Below, piece after piece: positions 63,819-64,000 of a stretch of DNA of 64,000 bases. The number at the start of each line of letters is the position of its first letter. Position 1 is the stretch's first letter. The DNA is taken from positions 18,049,001-18,113,000 of the forward strand of contig OU612067.1 of NCBI GenBank assembly GCA_914767715.1, read 5' to 3'. Below the pieces are notes generated by a model that saw nothing but the letters and a program-made list of their open reading frames with translations, had not been told where the DNA came from and did no database searches. The translations under genes and the position numbers were made by a program. This stretch comes from Membranipora membranacea. Lineage: Eukaryota; Bryozoa; Gymnolaemata; Cheilostomatida; Membraniporidae.

Positions 63819-64000
63819 CTAGGCAGCCTTCTTCACTGCTGCGACCTCGTGACCTTCCCAGTTTGCGTTATTTAGAGGTCTCATATACTTCTCCATCACC
63901 TCAGATAAGATTTGCCTCTCCTTGTTAGTGAGGGGGTTTAATACCACATCCAGGTTCCTGTTCATGTTCTTCACACTAGCTGTGCTCACCTTTTCATAAA
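63819..64000 (-). CDS. Aldo-keto reductase paralogue, last exon (partial)
   Basis: The terminal exon, probably 63819-63989, encodes 56 residues and a TAG stop. It contains NPLTNKERQILSEVMEKYMR followed by PLNNANW. The neighbouring reductase ends SEKEQQVLDYVLEKFMKPLN followed by NAEW, so this is a tandem duplicate with the same phase-0 exon border. The rest of the gene lies beyond the window. The AAAAG acceptor at 63990-63991 lacks a good pyrimidine tract, so the exon may extend further. Confidence 0.8.
   Translation of the reverse strand, partial: YEKVSTASVKNMNRNLDVVLNPLTNKERQILSEVMEKYMRPLNNANWEGHEVAAVKKAA

Overview
The window is nuclear DNA of an invertebrate animal. Every gene is split by GT/AG introns of tens of bases to several kilobases. 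Between genes the DNA is AT-rich and holds microsatellites and many inverted repeats. Gene content is metazoan: the nuclear-pore protein NUP153, axonemal dynein chain DNAI3 (so an animal with motile cilia), a class-B-like receptor, a TMEM272-like membrane protein and a matrixin-like protease. A sponge or other early-branching aquatic invertebrate would fit the compact layout and receptor type, but I cannot fix the phylum from the sequence alone. Exon joins were worked out by hand from splice sites and reading phase. Eight of the nine main models keep one open frame from end to end; the ninth, ALDH7A1, leaves the window.

Layout. 1-3468 (-): 5' part of ALDH7A1 (antiquitin), head to head with 3811-10677 (+) NUP153. 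12657-28031 (+): an uncharacterised SH3 protein with two PP1-docking-like motifs; its first intron is about 9.6 kb. 28032-31247: no firm gene, a perfect 15-bp minisatellite and a long hairpin. 31248-34858 (+): TMEM272-like four-pass protein with PPxY motifs. 36294-37739 (+): LSM3. 39378-47700 (+): large Cys-rich-ectodomain 7TM receptor. 49367-55355 (+): DNAI3/WDR63. 56920-58613 (+): small matrixin-like protein lacking the usual third zinc ligand. 59113-63013 (-): aldo-keto reductase of the L-galactose-dehydrogenase type. 63819 to the window end (-): last exon of a tandem paralogue.

The genes are housekeeping, ciliary and surface genes side by side; nothing suggests one pathway or an operon. 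The nearest thing to a shared arrangement is the 342-bp ALDH7A1/NUP153 divergent promoter and the tandem reductase pair.

The most unusual signal is structural. Four unrelated, almost loopless palindromes (13817-13844, 29728-29822, 35642-35770, 56037-56104) are each flanked by imperfect direct repeats of about 9 bp, as if they were inserted foldback elements. In addition there is a 1.74-kb element with about 345-bp terminal inverted repeats and an exact 8-bp target duplication inside a reductase intron, and a foldback with TTAA ends enclosing a tRNA-like pol III promoter inside ALDH7A1 intron 1.
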